32,471 bases of DNA. It comes from Aalborgiella sp043740415 (GTDB lineage: Bacteria; Pseudomonadota; Gammaproteobacteria; Burkholderiales; Burkholderiaceae_C). Below, in pieces: positions 1-8,181 of the stretch; position 1 is the stretch's first letter, and each line of letters starts with the position of its first letter. The position numbers were made by a program, and so were the translations under genes. The notes beneath the pieces were generated by a model. The model searched no databases. It was not told the origin of the DNA and saw only the letters and a list, made by a program, of their open reading frames with translations. The stretch is taken from contig JAYUCJ010000075.1 in assembly GCA_043740415.1 (NCBI GenBank), forward strand, positions 1 to 32,471, written 5' to 3'.

Positions 1-112
1 ACAACAGACCACGCGAATGTTTAGGTTTTAAAACCCCTGTTGAGGTATTATTCAATCTCGATCCGCGCTGTCGCGCTTCGATTTAGAAGTCACGATTTAT
101 GCCTTATTTCCC

Positions 113-1804
113 CTACATCCCCGCATAATTCGGCCCACCACCACCTTCAGGGGTCACCCAGACGATGTTCTGCGTCGGGTCTTTGATGTCGCAGGTTTTG
201 CAGTGGACGCAGTTTTGGGCGTTGATCTGCAGTCGGTCGGTGTTGTCTTCGTTTTTGACGAACTCGTAGACACCGGCGGGGCAGTAGCGGGCTTCGGGGC
301 CGGCGTATTTGGCCAGGTTGATAGCTACTGGGACGGAGGCGTCTCTCAAAGTCAAATGCGCGGGTTGTTGTTCTTCGTGGTTGGTGTTGCTGATGAAGAC
401 GCTGCTCAGGCGGTCAAAGGTCAGCTTGCCATCTGGTTTGGGGTAGACGATGGGTTTGCATTCTGCTGCGGGCTTCAAGTAGGCGTGGTCCGGCTTGTCG
501 CGGCGCAGGGTCCAGGGGATGTGGCCGCGCAGGACGAACTGCTCGAAGCCGTTCATCAAGGTGGCCACGGTCAGGCCGTGTTTGAACCAGTTTTTGAAGT
601 TGCGGTCTTTGTTCAGCTCGGTGTGCAGCCAGCTTTTCTCGAAGGCTTCGGGGTAGGCGCTGAGTTCATCGTGCTGGCGGCCAGCCACAATCGCGTCATA
701 GGCGGCTTCGGCGGCCTGCATGCCGGTTTTGATGGCAGCGTGGCTGCCTTTGATGCGGCCTACGTTGAGGTAGCCGGCGTTGCAACCGATCAATGCGCCA
801 CCTGGGAACACGGTTTTCGGCAGGGCGTTGATGCCGCTGGCGTTGATGGCGCGTGCGCCGTAGCCCAGGCGCTTGGCCGTGACCTCGCCTTGGTCGTTTT
901 CAAGGTAATAGCGCACATTCGGGTGGGTTTTCCAGCGCTGGAATTCTTCAAACGGACTCAAATACGGGTTGCTGTAGCCCAAGCCGGTGACAAAGCCGAG
1001 CGCGACTTTGTTGCCCTCCATATGGTATAAAAACGAGCCGCCGTAGGTGTCAGCATCCATAGGCCAGCCGGCGGTGTGCATCACAAAGCCGGGTTTGTGG
1101 CGGGCAGGGTCGATTTCCCACAGCTCTTTGATGCCCAAGCCCCAGCTTTGCGGGTCGCGGCCTTCGTCGAGTTTGAACTTTTCAATCAACTGCAAGCCCA
1201 GATGACCGCGCGCGCCTTCGGCAAACACCGTGTATTTGGCGTGCAGCTCCATGCCGAGTTGGAAACTCACCATCGGCTCGCCGTCTTTGCCAATGCCCAT
1301 GTTGCCGGTGGCGACGCCTTTGACCGAACCGTTCTCGTTGTACAACACCTCAGCGCCCGTGAAGCCGGGGAAGATCTCCACGCCCAACGCCTCAGCCTGC
1401 TCGCCCAGCCACTTGGTAAACGCACCCAGGCTGATGATGTAGTTGCCGTGGTTTTGGTAGATGGGGGGCAGCAGCATGTTTGGCACGCGGGTGCCAGACT
1501 TTTCGCTGAGGAACATGATGGCGTCTTCCGTCACCGGCTGGTTCAGCGGGGCGCCCAGTTCTTTCCAGTTCGGAATCAGCTCGTTCAACGCAATCGGATC
1601 CATGATCGCGCCCGACAAGATGTGCGCGCCCGGCTCAGAACCTTTTTCCAAGACAACGACGGAGACATCGGTGCCTTTTTCCGCTGCGAGCTGCTTCAAG
1701 CGGATGGCGGTCGCCAGACCACCGGGGCCGCCACCGACAACGACGACGTCGTATTCCATGGATTCGCGCGGGCCGTATGTGGCGAGGATCTCTTGTGGGG
1801 TCAT
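113..1804 (-). CDS. Electron transfer flavoprotein-ubiquinone oxidoreductase
   Basis: Passes electrons from reduced electron transfer flavoprotein (fed by acyl-CoA and other dehydrogenases) to ubiquinone at the cytoplasmic membrane. The 563 residues are the usual family length. An N-terminal FAD-binding loop GGGPGG is seen at residues 24-29. The C-terminus has the four cysteines of a 4Fe-4S cluster at 508, 532, 535 and 538, in the ferredoxin-like CVHCKTC context, and ends in a family-typical PEGGGGPNYAGM tail. The ATG at 1804 has only a weak upstream ribosome-binding site, but it gives the expected short N-terminus before the FAD domain. No ETF alpha/beta genes are visible in the window. The 112 bases to the left hold no recognisable gene. 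Family assignment is secure. Confidence 0.96.
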   Translation of the reverse strand: MTPQEILATYGPRESMEYDVVVVGGGPGGLATAIRLKQLAAEKGTDVSVVVLEKGSEPGAHILSGAIMDPIALNELIPNWKELGAPLNQPVTEDAIMFLSEKSGTRVPNMLLPPIYQNHGNYIISLGAFTKWLGEQAEALGVEIFPGFTGAEVLYNENGSVKGVATGNMGIGKDGEPMVSFQLGMELHAKYTVFAEGARGHLGLQLIEKFKLDEGRDPQSWGLGIKELWEIDPARHKPGFVMHTAGWPMDADTYGGSFLYHMEGNKVALGFVTGLGYSNPYLSPFEEFQRWKTHPNVRYYLENDQGEVTAKRLGYGARAINASGINALPKTVFPGGALIGCNAGYLNVGRIKGSHAAIKTGMQAAEAAYDAIVAGRQHDELSAYPEAFEKSWLHTELNKDRNFKNWFKHGLTVATLMNGFEQFVLRGHIPWTLRRDKPDHAYLKPAAECKPIVYPKPDGKLTFDRLSSVFISNTNHEEQQPAHLTLRDASVPVAINLAKYAGPEARYCPAGVYEFVKNEDNTDRLQINAQNCVHCKTCDIKDPTQNIVWVTPEGGGGPNYAGM

Positions 1805-1887
1805 GGGGTGCTTTCTAAATTTCTTGGTTGAACCAGTCGGAATGAAGCTATTTTAGGGGGTAGAGAGGCCTGAATATCGTCGTTAGA

Positions 1888-2322
1888 ATGAATGCCATGA
1901 AATTCATCATTCCAGAAAAGAAAAAACTCATTTATGAAATGTCCATGCCCATCCGTTGGGGCGACATGGACGCCATGGGGCACGTCAACAACACCATTTA
2001 CTTCCGCTATTTGGAGACCTGCCGCATCGACTGGATGAGCTCGATTGGCGCTTTGCCCGACCCGAACGGCGATGGCCCGGTCATCGTCAATGCATTTTGC
2101 AACTTCTATAAACAGCTGGAATACCCGGGCGATGTGGTCGTCAAAATGTACGTCAGCGACCCCGCCAGAACCACGTTTGAAACTTGGGGAACGATGGAGC
2201 GGGCGGATCAACCCGGTGTGATTTACGCCGCTGGTGGCGCAACGACGATTTGGGTGAATTTCCCGAAACAGAAGGCGCATGACCTGCCGGATTGGATGCG
2301 GCAGATCGTGACAGTGGATTGA
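1888..2322 (+). CDS. Hotdog-fold acyl-CoA thioesterase (4HBT family)
   Basis: Probable cytoplasmic thioester hydrolase acting on an acyl- or aryl-CoA. The 144 residues match a single hotdog domain. The signature WGDMDAMGHVNNTIYF spans residues 24-39; Asp28 aligns with the catalytic Asp of 4-hydroxybenzoyl-CoA thioesterase. It diverges from the ETF-QO gene, 83 bp away, and converges on the PF10118 hydrolase. There are two possible starts, 1888 and the in-frame ATG at 1897. Neither has a clear Shine-Dalgarno sequence, so the first nine bases are uncertain. The substrate cannot be read from the sequence. The neighbouring ETF-QO suggests acyl-CoA catabolism, which is inference only. Confidence 0.88.
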   Translation: MNAMKFIIPEKKKLIYEMSMPIRWGDMDAMGHVNNTIYFRYLETCRIDWMSSIGALPDPNGDGPVIVNAFCNFYKQLEYPGDVVVKMYVSDPARTTFETWGTMERADQPGVIYAAGGATTIWVNFPKQKAHDLPDWMRQIVTVD

Positions 2323-2364
2323 GACAAAACCCGTAAAGCCTTCAAAATAAAATTCAAAATATGC

Positions 2365-2416
2365 CTCTAGCCGGCGTATTTATTGCCTAAGGTGCTATCA
2401 AAAGTATAGTAATTTT
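2365..2416 (+). repeat. Short interspersed repeat, copy 1 (GCCGGC core)
   Basis: Lies between the convergent thioesterase and PF10118 genes. The first 39 bases (2365-2403) match the reverse complement of 16890-16928 at 36 of 39 positions. The core is TAGCCGGCGTA, followed by a small hairpin with stem CTAT (2395-2398) and ATAG (2406-2409). The element sits inside an 11-bp perfect inverted repeat, AAATTCAAAAT at 2350-2360 and ATTTTGAATTT at 2412-2422. That flanking repeat is not seen at the other copies, so it may instead be a two-way terminator for the convergent genes. Confidence 0.8.
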
Positions 2417-2431
2417 GAATTTAAGCTGAAT

Positions 2432-3280
2432 TCAGCGAACCGCCCGCCAATTGTTTGCGTGGGTTTCTAGCCACTTCGCCGCCAGCTGCTGGTTATCGCC
2501 AAACGGGTCGTGGTTGGGGTGGAAATCGCGTTTGAAGTAGGCCAGCAGTGGCAGGGTACAGCGCCAGAGAAAACCGTTTTTACCGATCAAAAACTTCGCC
2601 GCGCCCCACCACGTGCTGGGTTGGAACAGGCTGCCGTCGTGCCACAGGTTCAGCGTGGTTTGCCGAGCTGTGTCATAGCTGAACAGCACCAGCACGTAGA
2701 GGTACCAGCGGATGCGCCAAACGTAGTTGCCGCCTATGGCTTGGTAGACGTCAAAGGCGACGGCTTTGTGCTCGGTTTCCTCCGCCGCGTGCCAGCGCCA
2801 CAGGGTCGTCATTTTCTCGTCCGCCCCCGCAAACCATGATTCGTAGCGCAGCGTGCCGTCGGCAAACACGGCGGTGCAGTGCTCAAAAGCGGCGGTCACC
2901 GCCAGCATGTGGATGGGTTTGATGTTTTGTTGGCGTGCAAAATCCAGCCGTTTGGTCGCCCAATGTTCCCAGCGGTTGACCAAGCCTTGCGTCGCCAAGT
3001 GCTCGTTGTACAAGTTGTGGATGCGTCGGTGCGTGGCTTCTTGGCCTATGAATTGCGCCACGGTGGCGCGCAGTTGCACGTATTCGGCCGTATCGGGCAG
3101 CAGCTTGGCGCAGTCGCGCACCGCGTCGATAAAGCTTTGCTCACCCACGGGGAAGCTCATGGAAAGCGCGTTGTAATACTGGCTCAAAAACGCATTGCCA
3201 CCGTGCCAATGGCGGTCAAAGCCGCTTTCGATGTCGATTTCAAGCTTGCGGACGGTGAGCTGGGGGCTGTTGTCAATCAT
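2432..3280 (-). CDS. Metal-dependent hydrolase-like protein (PF10118, ferritin-like)
   Basis: Member of the predicted metal-dependent hydrolase family PF10118, whose reaction is not well established. The start is taken at the ATG at 3280 (282 residues); a TTG two codons upstream is possible. Candidate metal ligands sit in two helical motifs typical of ferritin-like di-iron proteins: QEATHRRIHN around residues 80-89 (Glu81, His88) and HAAEETEHKAVAFDVY around 164-179 (Glu167, Glu168, Glu170, His171). A short hydrophobic segment, YLYVLVLF, follows near residue 195. The ATG overlaps the stop codon of the AhpD-like gene remnant upstream (ATGA). This suggests the gene was once translationally coupled to a full-length peroxidase-related gene. 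It is now downstream of the methyltransferase operon, about 120 bp away on the same strand. Confidence 0.85.
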   Translation of the reverse strand: MIDNSPQLTVRKLEIDIESGFDRHWHGGNAFLSQYYNALSMSFPVGEQSFIDAVRDCAKLLPDTAEYVQLRATVAQFIGQEATHRRIHNLYNEHLATQGLVNRWEHWATKRLDFARQQNIKPIHMLAVTAAFEHCTAVFADGTLRYESWFAGADEKMTTLWRWHAAEETEHKAVAFDVYQAIGGNYVWRIRWYLYVLVLFSYDTARQTTLNLWHDGSLFQPSTWWGAAKFLIGKNGFLWRCTLPLLAYFKRDFHPNHDPFGDNQQLAAKWLETHANNWRAVR

Positions 3281-3372
3281 CCCCAAACTATATCTTTATT
3301 TGGCTTTGGGCGCTCTGGGTTCTCTGCCATCATGTAAAACTTAGGGTTTGGAGTCAGGCCGCTGAAACTGGC
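3277..3372 (-). pseudogene. 3' remnant of a peroxidase-related (AhpD-like) gene
   Basis: Read on the minus strand, this piece encodes ASFSGLTPNPKFYMMAENPE and 11 more residues, then a stop. The first part matches the C-terminus of the intact AhpD-like protein encoded at 8182-8787 (ASFSGMMPNPEFYLM). The DNA agrees as well: 3358-3372 and 8236-8250 are identical over 15 bases, and 32 of 41 bases match over the wider piece. Homology stops abruptly at about 3372. No start codon or upstream domain remains, so this is a truncated gene tail. Its TGA stop overlaps the ATG of the hydrolase gene (ATGA at 3280-3277). Confidence 0.75.
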
Positions 3373-3398
3373 ATTACACGATGGCATGACGTTCTCAG

Positions 3399-4238
3399 TC
3401 ATCGAATCTTGAGTACCACTTCAAGATACTCACTGGGTACCACCATCGACCCATCGGTTGCGCGGTTGAAATGTTGCACGAGTTTGAACACATCGGCAGA
3501 AAATGACGCCTGTTTGTCTGCGCCAACCGCCATGAACGCCTTTTGCATCGGACCGTAGTAGGTGCGGAACGTGTCGAACCAGTGCTGCGGCGAACGGTAG
3601 CGAAACACGAAATTCTTCCGCTCCGTCTCAAGCCTATCGATACGCTTACCAAACAGCACACGCAGGTGTTCTTCCGTACCCCAAAGCGAGGGTGACTTGA
3701 TACCTGCGGCGGGTGGGATATAGCGGCCAATCAGCCTGAACAACTCACCGATGAAGCTGGTCGGTGTCCAGTTTGCCAAGCCTATTTTGCCGCCAGGCTT
3801 GCACACCCGGGCGAGTTCACCGGCCGCCCGTTCCTGATCGGGCGTGAACATCACACCAAACGTGGACAGTACGATGTCAAACGATGCGTCGGGATAGGGG
3901 AGGTTCTCGGCATCTGCTTCTTCAAATCGCACGGCCAAACCCTCGGCACTCGCCCTGGCTCGGCCACGTTCTAACAGCGCACCCACATAATCGGTCGAGA
4001 CAACGTCGCACCAGCGTCGCGCCGCTGCCAACGTCGCGTTGCCATTGCCGGCGGCAACATCAAGCACCCGCTGGCCTGCGCGTAAATCGAGCGCTTCGCA
4101 CAGATTTTCACCGACGATCTGCAAAGTGGTGCCAATCACAGCATAGTCGCCTGTGGACCAGGCGGCCTGCTGCTTTTGCTTGACGGCAACAAAATCGGCG
4201 ACGGGTGGGGTGATAGTAGGTTGCATAAGAGTTTCCAT
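3399..4238 (-). CDS. Class I SAM-dependent methyltransferase (UbiE/Methyltransf_11-like)
   Basis: Cytoplasmic methyltransferase of unknown substrate. The start is the ATG at 4238, which has an AGGAG seven bases upstream; a longer reading frame from 4268 lacks such a site. The 279-residue product has SAM-binding motif I, VLDVAAGNGNA, at 58-68. An acidic residue, Asp83, follows strand 2. The motif DAENLPYPDASFDIVLSTFG at 109-128 covers motifs II/III, and RVCKPGGKIGLANW at 144-157 follows. A C-terminal region of about 100 residues presumably shapes the substrate site. It is the last gene of the truncated haemoglobin-cupin-methyltransferase operon and lies 43 bp after the cupin gene. Nothing in the sequence identifies the acceptor, which could be a small molecule, a lipid or a quinone-like compound. 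Confidence 0.88.
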   Translation of the reverse strand: METLMQPTITPPVADFVAVKQKQQAAWSTGDYAVIGTTLQIVGENLCEALDLRAGQRVLDVAAGNGNATLAAARRWCDVVSTDYVGALLERGRARASAEGLAVRFEEADAENLPYPDASFDIVLSTFGVMFTPDQERAAGELARVCKPGGKIGLANWTPTSFIGELFRLIGRYIPPAAGIKSPSLWGTEEHLRVLFGKRIDRLETERKNFVFRYRSPQHWFDTFRTYYGPMQKAFMAVGADKQASFSADVFKLVQHFNRATDGSMVVPSEYLEVVLKIR

Positions 4239-4281
4239 GAATGTACTCCTGAAGAATGGTTTTCTCACGTCGTGAAAGGCC

Positions 4282-4668
4282 TTAGCCCTTCACCTTCTCG
4301 ATCATGTGATTGATGACATGGCTGTGCTGGTTCTGTGGGCTGAACATGATGATCTCGGCGTCGGCATCGACCTTCACGTTGTGCCCCGGCGGCCAGTAAA
4401 ACAAGTCACTGGCGTTGACCGTCTCCTGGGTGCCGTTCGCGTCGGTGGTGGTGAGTTGCCCGCGCAAGACGTAGCCCCAGTGTGGGCATTGGCACATATT
4501 GCCCTCCAGTCCCTGAAACAGCGGCGTGGTATCGACGCCGGCCGAGAGGCTGAAGTACTCGCCGCTGATCTTCCCCAGACCTGTTGCATCGCCGAAATCC
4601 GTTTGCTGACGGATCACGGCACCGGGTATCTGCATCTTGACGGCTACGTTGTCTTTGGCGATTTTCAT
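4282..4668 (-). CDS. Small cupin-domain protein
   Basis: A 128-residue single-domain protein with a cupin-like fold pattern: CPHWGYVLRGQL (His63) for cupin motif 1 and YWPPGHNV (His96) for the region leading to motif 2. It is probably cytoplasmic, since no signal peptide is seen. AGGAG lies eight bases before the ATG at 4668, supporting the start. The cysteine pair CQC at 59-61 next to His63 could take part in metal binding, but that is speculation. It is the middle gene of the three-gene operon, 102 bp after the truncated haemoglobin. Proteins of this kind are usually annotated only as cupin or hypothetical. A role as sensor or enzyme in the haemoglobin pathway is inference. Confidence 0.78.
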   Translation of the reverse strand: MKIAKDNVAVKMQIPGAVIRQQTDFGDATGLGKISGEYFSLSAGVDTTPLFQGLEGNMCQCPHWGYVLRGQLTTTDANGTQETVNASDLFYWPPGHNVKVDADAEIIMFSPQNQHSHVINHMIEKVKG

Positions 4669-4770
4669 GGTAGTTTCTCCTAGAAGTTGACTTGTTGAAT
4701 TATTTGCTGCGGGGGCGCGATGCCTTGCGCCTCACCCAGGCGCTGGCAAAGGGTGCTTGTTTGCAAGCGA

Positions 4771-5103
4771 TCAGAGAACGACGAGTACTTCGTTCTTCGT
4801 GTCCTCGTCTATGCCATTCTTGGTCATCACGCCGACGATGTCGTCCATCGCTGCCAAGAACTCCTGCTCAGTGACACCCACATCTTCATGCGCACCGAGC
4901 ATGCCCTTGCCTGTGTAAGTGGGGGGCGTACCTGAGCCATTTGTTAAAAATTCGCCAATCAGCTGCTTGGTATGTACCATGTCTTCGATTTTTTCGAATC
5001 GCGTCTTGACATAAGGGTTCACCAAATGTGCGGCAACGACATCGTCCACAAGATGCGCAATGCCTTCGTTTTCCCCCAGTCGTTGATAAAGTGTCGTAGT
5101 CAT
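4771..5103 (-). CDS. Group 1-like truncated haemoglobin
   Basis: Haem protein of the 2-over-2 globin fold, whose relatives bind O2 or NO. The 110 residues show the family start TLYQRLGENEGI, the CD-region Phe36, the glycine-rich GSGTPPTYTGKGM segment at 56-68 and the proximal histidine His72 in MLGAHEDVGV. The B-helix FY pair common in group 1 proteins is replaced by Val22-Val23, so the distal Tyr is absent. The protein ends in NEVLVVL, earlier than I remember for its closest relatives, which continue with a segment beginning YSL. After the stop, the same frame reads SL, so the end may have been shortened. AGGAG stands upstream of the ATG at 5103. First gene of the operon, divergent from the large regulator. 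Confidence 0.88.
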   Translation of the reverse strand: MTTTLYQRLGENEGIAHLVDDVVAAHLVNPYVKTRFEKIEDMVHTKQLIGEFLTNGSGTPPTYTGKGMLGAHEDVGVTEQEFLAAMDDIVGVMTKNGIDEDTKNEVLVVL

Positions 5104-5307
5104 AAAAAACTCCTTTGGTGTTCAGGTTTTCGTTGATTTCACTGTCATGAAACGCATTTCCTGTTTCGGAACACGTAAAGGTATTGAACACCCGATGCCG
5201 GACCTCTGGGTCTCCCAAAAATAGACAGTTGGGGTGACAAAAAGGGGGACAAATGCAAGTTGCTGGGATAAGATGCTCTGATAGGGCATTCAGAACAGGC
5301 ACCGAAG
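5104..5307. promoter_or_regulatory. Divergent promoter region, haemoglobin operon / Xre-ATPase regulator
   Basis: A 204-bp gap between the two divergent starts. It contains hexamers GTGTTC at 5118-5123 and GAACAC at 5169-5174 and 5186-5191 (the last two are 17 bp apart, and the first is inverted). Near the regulator gene are two similar G-rich blocks, GGGGTGACAAA at 5231-5241 and GGGGGACAAA at 5244-5253. A loose -10-like TAAGAT lies at 5269-5274. These are candidate sites for the adjacent regulator. I cannot assign firm promoter boxes. Confidence 0.4.
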
Positions 5308-8148
5308 ATGAATGAGCAGGGCAACTCTTTTGGCTATTGGTTGCGACGGCGACGCAAGGCGCTCGACCTGACCCAAGACGCGCTTGCCCAAAAAGTTTGC
5401 TGCTCGCAGGCGGCGATCAAAAAAATTGAAGCAGAAGAGCGTCGTCCTTCCAAAGCCTTGGCATTGCGCCTGGCCGAGCAACTGATTGTTCCTGCACAGG
5501 AACGGCTGGCCTTTTTGGAAGCTGCCCGGTCGCTGCAGATTTCTGATCGATTCCAAGGGGCTAGACAGCCCATCACATCGCTCAGCAGCTCAGATATGTC
5601 TAGGGTGGGTGATGCAGGAAACCCGCCTCCACAAGGCGATCAGGCATTTCCCTTTGTCGGGCGTAACAACGAATATGGGGAATTCCTAGGGCTGATCGCA
5701 CGACTCACGACGGGCTGTGGGCAGGTGGTATTCATTCAGGGCGAGGCTGGCATCGGCAAAAGCCGCCTTCTGGCTGAAGTGTCGGCTTATGCACGGCAAC
5801 AGGGTTTGTATTTGCTGAATACGCGTTGTTATGAAATTGAGCGTGCCATCGCGTATCAGCCCGTTATTGACCTTGCCACACAGGCTTGCTTGAGCGCGCC
5901 GGTTGAGCTCTTGCACAAGATCGCACCTACCCTTGTGGCGGAGATTGCAGCCTTGGTGCCGGCCATGGCTGAGCGTGCAAGTCGCCTGCAGCCTTTGTCT
6001 GCAGACTATCCCGAGGCGCGGCAGGCACGCCTGTTTCAGGCGCTGATGCAACTTTTCGACGCGCTGGCGCAGGGTCGACAGCTGATTGTCATGATCGACG
6101 ATATGCAATGGGCCGACGAGGCCAGCCTGCAGTTCTTGCATTTTCTGGCGCGCCAAGTTGCCAACGTGCCGATTCTCGTTGCCTGCGCCTACCGGGATGA
6201 GGAACTCGCGAGCAATTCAGCTTTGGTCAGTCTGGTCGAAAGTCTGCGGCGTGAACCGCATACACAGCACATGACACTGGCGCGACTCAGGCCAGCCGAC
6301 ACCGAAATTTTGCTGACACTGGTAAATGACCCAAAACTGAAGTCACCTGATCTCGCGACGCGGCTTCATAGTGAAACGGATGGCAATCCGTTCTTCTTGT
6401 GGTCGATCATCCATTCACTGAGTGAAGACGAAAACGGCTCAATCAAGGACAAAAATCTGCCTTTGCCCGATGCGCTGCGTGACTCGGTGCGCGTGCGCCT
6501 GGCTCGCGTACCCGCTGAAGATCGACCTTTGCTAGATCTGGCGGCGGTGCTGGGACATCGTTTCGACTTTGAGATGCTGTTGGCGCTGACCCGGTTGCCG
6601 GAGGCGCGTTTTTTGCACACCATGGAGTCGTTGGTGAAGCGCAGACTGCTGATTGAGGATCCCGAATGGGGTGTCTATGATTTTAGCCACGACAAAGTGC
6701 GCGAAGTGGTGTACCGCGACATTGGCAGCGCGCGGCGCGTGTTGCTGCATCGTGCGGTGGCCGAGATGTTGGAGCTGCAAACGGGCAACCCAGGGCATGA
6801 GCGCGATGCCCGCCTTGCCGAGCACTTTGAGCGCGGCCACGTGTGGGCTAAGGCTGTGCATTACCTGAGTTTGGCCGCTGACCACTCTCAGAAACTGTTT
6901 GCTATGCGCGAATCATTGCAATGGTTTGATCGCGCCATCGCCCTGCTGCAAGCGCATCCCGATGCGGCATCACAGTCGCAGCAGCTAGCCGTCATCGAGC
7001 AACGTGGTGCGGCGCGTGTGCAAGCTGGCCAGACTGAAGGGGCGGTGAGCGACTTTCAGCGGGTGATTGAGGCAGCGCGCGCAGCCGGCGAAAACGAGCA
7101 CGCGCGGGATGTTTTGATTCAACTGGGGATGGCACATCGACGTGCTGACGCCTACGAACAAGCCATTGTCTGCCTGGATGAGGCGCTCGAGATATCGCTG
7201 GCCATGGGTGATGAGCGGCATGCCGCTGATACCTTGTACCACCTGGGCACAGTAGCATGGAGCAATGGCCGCAATGATTTGGCGATCCGCTACCACCAGC
7301 AGGCCGTGGACATCTGCGAGCGTCTGCTGTTGACCGACATTGTGGCGGTGCAGGCTTTTCATGGTCGTGGTGAAGCGTATTTTGCCAAAGGCGAGCCGAC
7401 TGCGGCGATCGTTTGTTTCTCGCGTTCGCTGGAATTGGCACGCGGTATTGGCGATAGGAGTTATGAATCAGAGAACTTGATGATGATCGGATGGGCCTGC
7501 ACAGGTCATATGGGACTGGCCGACTACCCACGTGCGCTCTCGCACTTCGACGCAGCCTTGGTCATCGCACGCAACGCTGACCTGCAATGGCATCTGGGCC
7601 CTACGCTGATCGGACGTGCCAATGTACAAATAGCGCTGGGTGAATTTGACAAAGCCTGGGCCGATTTAAATGAGGCGTTACCCCGCCTGGAGGTGTTGAA
7701 GCTGGTTCGGTACCAGATCATGGCGCAGGACGCTTTAGGTGGCCTGTTCCTAGCTCTCAATCAGCCAGATCGAGCAGTAGAAAATTTTGAAAACGGCCTG
7801 AAACTCGCGCACGATGCTGGACTCGTCTACTGGCAACCCAGATTGCAAGCCAATCTGGTGTCAGCACAATTGCGGTTGGGGCTTCCACATAATCAAACCG
7901 CGTTGCAATCGGCTCTGCAGTACGCGCAAGATCACGATGAAGTCTGGATGACGGTACGTTGTCTGGAGGTTCTCGCTGAATCGGCACTGGCGAATGGTGA
8001 CACGCAAGCTTGCATCGCCTATGCAGATCAGTTGTCATCACTGGCATCGCATGGTGGCATGCGCGAAATGATGGGACAAGCGCATCGTTTGCGCGGCATG
8101 GCCAATGTTGCCCTAGGCGTCAAAAGTGATGATCAAGTACAGCCTTGA
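5308..8148 (+). CDS. Large regulator: Xre-type HTH, STAND/AAA ATPase, TPR-like repeats
   Basis: A 946-residue predicted transcription regulator. Residues 8-62 form an Xre-type helix-turn-helix (LDLTQDALAQKV, then CSQAAIKKIEAEERRPS). An ATPase module follows: PFVGRNNE at 115-122 is the usual lead-in, Walker A GEAGIGKS is at 145-152 and Walker B LIVMIDDMQWAD at 259-270, as in MalT-like and guanylate-cyclase-associated STAND ATPases. From about residue 500 to the end come helical TPR-like repeats, for example around 610-660 and 700-830. There is no C-terminal LuxR domain, so DNA binding is presumably N-terminal. Signal sensing by the TPR part and ATP-dependent activation are family-based inference. 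The gene diverges from the haemoglobin-cupin-methyltransferase operon, which is its most likely target. Its ATG at 5308 has only a weak AGG upstream. Confidence 0.87.
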   Translation: MNEQGNSFGYWLRRRRKALDLTQDALAQKVCCSQAAIKKIEAEERRPSKALALRLAEQLIVPAQERLAFLEAARSLQISDRFQGARQPITSLSSSDMSRVGDAGNPPPQGDQAFPFVGRNNEYGEFLGLIARLTTGCGQVVFIQGEAGIGKSRLLAEVSAYARQQGLYLLNTRCYEIERAIAYQPVIDLATQACLSAPVELLHKIAPTLVAEIAALVPAMAERASRLQPLSADYPEARQARLFQALMQLFDALAQGRQLIVMIDDMQWADEASLQFLHFLARQVANVPILVACAYRDEELASNSALVSLVESLRREPHTQHMTLARLRPADTEILLTLVNDPKLKSPDLATRLHSETDGNPFFLWSIIHSLSEDENGSIKDKNLPLPDALRDSVRVRLARVPAEDRPLLDLAAVLGHRFDFEMLLALTRLPEARFLHTMESLVKRRLLIEDPEWGVYDFSHDKVREVVYRDIGSARRVLLHRAVAEMLELQTGNPGHERDARLAEHFERGHVWAKAVHYLSLAADHSQKLFAMRESLQWFDRAIALLQAHPDAASQSQQLAVIEQRGAARVQAGQTEGAVSDFQRVIEAARAAGENEHARDVLIQLGMAHRRADAYEQAIVCLDEALEISLAMGDERHAADTLYHLGTVAWSNGRNDLAIRYHQQAVDICERLLLTDIVAVQAFHGRGEAYFAKGEPTAAIVCFSRSLELARGIGDRSYESENLMMIGWACTGHMGLADYPRALSHFDAALVIARNADLQWHLGPTLIGRANVQIALGEFDKAWADLNEALPRLEVLKLVRYQIMAQDALGGLFLALNQPDRAVENFENGLKLAHDAGLVYWQPRLQANLVSAQLRLGLPHNQTALQSALQYAQDHDEVWMTVRCLEVLAESALANGDTQACIAYADQLSSLASHGGMREMMGQAHRLRGMANVALGVKSDDQVQP

Positions 8149-8181
8149 ACGACGGGATGAATAGCGACTTCAGCACTACAT

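Noticed and set aside
24..35. Palindrome GGTTTTAAAACC near the left edge.
   Set aside because: Short, AT-rich, and without the neighbouring gene in view there is no context to support an operator or terminator.
53..92. Imperfect GCGC hairpin after the ETF-QO stop as a terminator.
   Set aside because: Only a four-base GC stem with mismatched flanks and no T-run on the minus strand.
203..1030. Long open frame opposite ETF-QO.
   Set aside because: It is antisense to a clearly conserved gene, has no family motifs, and is typical of the open antisense frames caused by codon bias. The same holds for other long frames opposite the oxidase, rlmD and regulator genes.
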